Assembly (NCBI GenBank): GCA_965661355.1
Contig: CBFIDI010000054.1
Span: forward strand, 1 to 8,575
Length of the DNA: 8,575 bases
Direction of reading: 5' to 3'
Source: CAMCFD01 sp965661355
GTDB lineage: Bacteria; Pseudomonadota; Alphaproteobacteria; Rickettsiales; UBA1997
Shown here: piece by piece, positions 5,952-8,575 of the stretch
How the letters are laid out: every line of letters starts with the position of its first letter
Numbering within the stretch: position 1 is the stretch's first letter
Made by a program: the position numbers and the translations under genes
Notes under the pieces: model-generated
Database searches by the model: none
What the model saw: only the letters and a program-made list of their open reading frames with translations
What the model was told of the DNA's origin: nothing

Positions 5952-7238
5952 TTAAAACCCAAACCTCTTAACAAAATCTTTATAGTTGCCCTTTTTAATT
6001 GAATCACGAATTTCTTGCATCAATTTTTGATAATAAAAAATATTATGCTCACTAAGAAGCATTGAAGCTAAAATTTCTTGCCCCTTAAATAAATGGTGCA
6101 AATAAGAGCGGCTGTGGTTTTTACAAGCGTAACATTCGCAATTTTCATCAAGGGGCTTTTCATCTATTTTATATTTTGCATTTTTTATATTAATCACTCC
6201 GCCTTCAATTTCTGGCACCACAAAGGCCTGACCAGTTCGCCCAGAGCGCGTTGGCATTACACAATCAAACATGTCAACTCCACGCAAAACCGCACCAACA
6301 ATATCGCTTGGCTTACCAACGCCCATTAAATATCTCGGCTTGTCTTCGGGCAAAAAATCTGGCGCGTAATCTAAAACTTCAAACATAACCTCTTGACCTT
6401 CACCAACCGCCAACCCACCAATTGCATAACCATCAAAGCCGATATTAGTTAAGGCTTTTGATGATTTTTCGCGCAAATCTTGATAAGTTCCACCTTGTTG
6501 AATTCCAAAAATTCCGTATCCGTCGCGCTCAACAAATGAATCTTTTGATCTTTTTGCCCAAGAAATAGATCGGGTTAGGGCCTCGTCAGTTTTTTCGTAA
6601 GTTGCCGGATATTCAACGCATTGATCGAAAATCATGGTAATATTTGCGTCAAGCTTATGTTGAATTTGAATTGATCGCTCTGGCGTTAAAAAATGCTTCG
6701 AACCGTCAAGATGCGACGAAAATTCGGCGCCCTCATCGGTTATTTTACATAAAGATTTACCTTTTTTTGTTTTTACACTCTCGCTATTACCCAAAGTTAA
6801 AATATTTTGCTGTATACGGCTTTTATCAGAGCAAGACTTATCTTCAAACTCGTTTTTTGGCTTTTCAGTTGGTTTTTGTAAGCTAGAATTAAAAATAGTT
6901 CTTTGCTCGTCGCGACTTTTCATGCCACCAAGCGACATAACCTGAAATCCTCCAGAATCGGTTAGAATTGGCTTATTCCAATTCATAAATTTATGAAGAC
7001 CGCCCATTTTTTCAATTAAATCTTCACCAGGGCGTAGCATTAAATGATAAACATTGCCCAATATAATATCGGCGCCACTTTCTTTTATATCATCATTTTT
7101 CATGGCTTTTACCGTCGCCAAAGTTCCCACTGGCATAAAAGCAGGAGTTTTTATATTTCCGTGCGCAGTTTTTATTTCCCCTTTTCTTGCTTTGCCGTCT
7201 TTGGCGTCAATGGTAAATTTTAATGAATTTTTATTCAT
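5952..7238 (-). CDS. tgt: tRNA-guanine(34) transglycosylase (queuine tRNA-ribosyltransferase)
   Basis: Tgt (EC 2.4.2.29) exchanges guanine 34 for preQ1 in GUN-anticodon tRNAs (Asp, Asn, His, Tyr), the committed step toward queuosine. The 428-residue protein has the substrate-pocket motif TDSGGFQVMS with general acid/base Asp95, IGGLAVGEG (273-281), the nucleophile Asp325 in MFDCVMPTRSGRTGQAF, and the zinc site Cys367-x-Cys369-xx-Cys372 with His398. All catalytic and metal residues are present. The usual length is about 375-386 residues. The excess is an extra segment, roughly residues 106-162, placed right after MSLGG and before the conserved KITDEGAEFSSHLDGS block; it is Lys/Ser/Glu-rich and low in hydrophobics. 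The reading frame is intact through it. The ATG at 7238 fits the family's normal N-terminus. Divergent from ccmG; no queuosine synthesis gene is adjacent. Confidence 0.97.
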   Translation of the reverse strand: MNKNSLKFTIDAKDGKARKGEIKTAHGNIKTPAFMPVGTLATVKAMKNDDIKESGADIILGNVYHLMLRPGEDLIEKMGGLHKFMNWNKPILTDSGGFQVMSLGGMKSRDEQRTIFNSSLQKPTEKPKNEFEDKSCSDKSRIQQNILTLGNSESVKTKKGKSLCKITDEGAEFSSHLDGSKHFLTPERSIQIQHKLDANITMIFDQCVEYPATYEKTDEALTRSISWAKRSKDSFVERDGYGIFGIQQGGTYQDLREKSSKALTNIGFDGYAIGGLAVGEGQEVMFEVLDYAPDFLPEDKPRYLMGVGKPSDIVGAVLRGVDMFDCVMPTRSGRTGQAFVVPEIEGGVINIKNAKYKIDEKPLDENCECYACKNHSRSYLHHLFKGQEILASMLLSEHNIFYYQKLMQEIRDSIKKGNYKDFVKRFGF

Positions 7239-7321
7239 AATTATTATTTTTTGATATTTCCTTACTCATAATTGTAGTTAATATTAGTGTATTTTTAAAA
7301 AAATTAACTATGGTACGCAAG

Positions 7322-7349
7322 GCAAAATTTTATTTTGCAAATTATAATT
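7322..7349. promoter_or_regulatory. hairpin plus symmetrical -10-like element between divergent genes
   Basis: The 189-bp gap between tgt and ccmG contains GCAAAAT (7322-7328) and ATTTTGC (7332-7338), a perfect 7-bp inverted repeat with a 3-base loop. Directly beside it lies the palindrome AATTATAATT (7340-7349). The palindrome contains TATAAT on both strands, so it could serve as the -10 for tgt and for ccmG at once, with the inverted repeat as a possible operator. Neither direction has a convincing -35 hexamer, so the assignment is weak. Confidence 0.3.
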
Positions 7350-7427
7350 GAATTAAAATAAAATGCAGCCTAAAATGAAAGCTGAAAAATAAAATAAGAC
7401 TAAAAAATCACTATATTACATTGTAAA

Positions 7428-7997
7428 ATGAAAAAATTTAAACTTTTCATTCCTTTAATTTTGATGCTGTTGCTTGCGGTTTTTGCAATTTTAGCTATTG
7501 TGAAATCGAGTGAAAAATCACAAAAATTTGCAAATTACTATGACCAAAATTACGAATTGCCAATTTTGAAATCAAAAACTCAACTTCAAGATTTTAAAAT
7601 TCAAAATTTATTTAACAAAAACACAAAAATTTCAAGACAAGACCTTATCAATAATAACAAAAAATATATTTTATTGAATTTCTTTGCTTCTTGGTGCTCT
7701 AATTGTTTAGTCGAGCATGAAATATTTTTAAAGTTAAAGAATAATAACAAAATTGATATTTACGGCGTAGCCTGGAATGATTACAGTCAAAATGCGCGTA
7801 ATTTTTTAGAAAAACACGGCAACCCATACAAAAAAGTCGGAATTGACTCAAAAGGTAAGCTTAGTAAAATAGCCGACATAAAAGCGGTTCCGGAAAGTTT
7901 TTTAATTGATAAAAGCGGCAATGTAGTTGCAAAATTTGTTGGTAATATCGACCAGAAAACCATGAATAATATTTTAAAATTTATTGATGAAAATTAA
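7428..7997 (+). CDS. CcmG/DsbE-type thiol:disulfide interchange protein
   Basis: This is a membrane-anchored periplasmic thioredoxin-like protein of 189 residues. Residues about 5-25 form a hydrophobic N-terminal anchor after Lys-Lys, and the rest would lie in the periplasm. The thioredoxin fold shows FFASWCSNC (85-93, active cysteines 90 and 93) and the cis-proline motif VPESFLID (154-161, Pro155). The GVAWNDYSQNARNFL and GNPY segments (113-134) are characteristic of CcmG rather than of generic thioredoxins. CcmG reduces apocytochrome c or CcmH cysteines during cytochrome c maturation; that role is inferred from family resemblance. The active site is CSNC, not the more usual CxPC or CEPC form, which may alter redox potential. 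The ATG has no Shine-Dalgarno. The next gene overlaps its end by 11 bp, indicating an operon. A generic TlpA/ResA-like reductase is the main alternative. Confidence 0.85.
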   Translation: MKKFKLFIPLILMLLLAVFAILAIVKSSEKSQKFANYYDQNYELPILKSKTQLQDFKIQNLFNKNTKISRQDLINNNKKYILLNFFASWCSNCLVEHEIFLKLKNNNKIDIYGVAWNDYSQNARNFLEKHGNPYKKVGIDSKGKLSKIADIKAVPESFLIDKSGNVVAKFVGNIDQKTMNNILKFIDEN

Positions 7998-8575
7998 AAC
8001 AGCAACCAGAAACTTACTATATACTATTTATTTAACTTTTTTTTCGAGCCAAATTTTGGCAACCGAAAATTATAATAATCAAGAAATAAACAAAGATATA
8101 GTAAATATAATTAGAAATAATATTATTTTGAGCAATCAAGAAAAAGCTAATATTGATCTTTTGCGTCAAGATCAAAAAAGGGCTAATTATAAATTAAAAA
8201 AAGATAGCAAAATTAATATTAAAGCCAAAAACTCACCTTATAAACTTAATATCGATATTAGAAAAAAAGAAAAAATTGCCTATCAAACTTATCTTAACAA
8301 GCATTATGAAGTTGCGTTAGAGCTTTTTAAGCAAATTCTTCAACAAGAACCAAATAATAATTATGCAAAATATTCTCTGGCTATAATATATCAAGATTTA
8401 AAACAATATTATCAAGCTAAAAAGCTTTATAAAGAACTTTTAGAGGAAGAAGATCAAAATTCTGAACAAATTGTTGCCAATATATTAGAAATAATGCTGG
8501 AAGAATATCCGCAAGATGCAATATATTTAATTAAAAAATTAGCGACCGAAAATGAAAGTTCAGCATTTTTTATGT
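7987..8575 (+). CDS. exported TPR-repeat protein, incomplete at window end
   Basis: The frame opens at ATG 7987 and stays open to the last base (196 codons), so the C-terminus is outside the window. Residues 1-25 look like a signal peptide: basic residues, a hydrophobic core and a possible cleavage site at SQILA/TEN. Residues about 27-92 are Asn/Lys-rich and mostly polar. Residues about 95-128 and 129-162 read as two tetratricopeptide repeats (NKHYEVALELFKQILQQEPN; then AIIYQDLKQYYQAKKLYKEL), with further helices after them. TPR modules mediate protein-protein contacts, probably here in the periplasm. The start lies inside ccmG (11-bp overlap), which implies translational coupling. A CcmI/CycH-like role in cytochrome c maturation is suggested by that partner, but CycH proteins normally begin with membrane helices, so this is uncertain. 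An envelope-assembly TPR lipoprotein-like factor is another option; no lipobox is visible. Confidence 0.75.
   Translation, partial: MKIKTATRNLLYTIYLTFFSSQILATENYNNQEINKDIVNIIRNNIILSNQEKANIDLLRQDQKRANYKLKKDSKINIKAKNSPYKLNIDIRKKEKIAYQTYLNKHYEVALELFKQILQQEPNNNYAKYSLAIIYQDLKQYYQAKKLYKELLEEEDQNSEQIVANILEIMLEEYPQDAIYLIKKLATENESSAFFM

Noticed and set aside
7054..7254. Plus-strand 66-codon hydrophobic frame
   Set aside because: It is the antisense of the conserved N-terminus of tgt.

Overview
The window looks like a reduced, AT-rich alphaproteobacterial genome, probably Rickettsiales-like. The protein sequences, especially the tRNA-guanine transglycosylase and the CcmG-type thioredoxin, read as alphaproteobacterial. 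About a fifth of the window is very AT-rich non-coding DNA with decayed-looking stretches, and none of the six starts has a clear Shine-Dalgarno sequence. A complete dihydroxyacid dehydratase gene is unexpected in a strict intracellular Rickettsia. It would fit a less reduced or free-living/ectosymbiotic relative (a Deianiraea-like lineage is one possibility). The taxonomic placement is inference.

Layout: bases 1-476 are AT-rich and hold no recognisable complete gene. Four genes follow on the minus strand, well separated and apparently transcribed individually: recJ (477-2384, single-strand DNA exonuclease), an unrecognised 188-residue protein (2809-3375), ilvD (3547-5286, branched-chain amino acid synthesis) and tgt (5952-7238, queuosine tRNA modification). 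Promoter-like sequences precede recJ, the orphan and ilvD. Hairpins follow ilvD and tgt. A 189-bp divergent intergenic region separates tgt from a plus-strand operon: a ccmG/dsbE-like thioredoxin (7428-7997), overlapped by 11 bp by an exported TPR protein (7987 to the window end, incomplete).

The genes do not form one pathway: the minus-strand set covers DNA repair, amino acid synthesis and tRNA modification, and the plus-strand pair belongs to the cell envelope, perhaps cytochrome c maturation. I found no CRISPR array, tRNA, rRNA, intact insertion sequence or obvious new defence system. The most unusual signals are a diverged ~115-bp repeat present in two intergenic regions, in-frame extra segments inside Tgt (~52 residues) and RecJ (~29 residues) that recall rickettsial protein-embedded palindromic elements, an orphan gene with a strong-looking promoter, and an 11-bp-period direct repeat over the putative recJ promoter.
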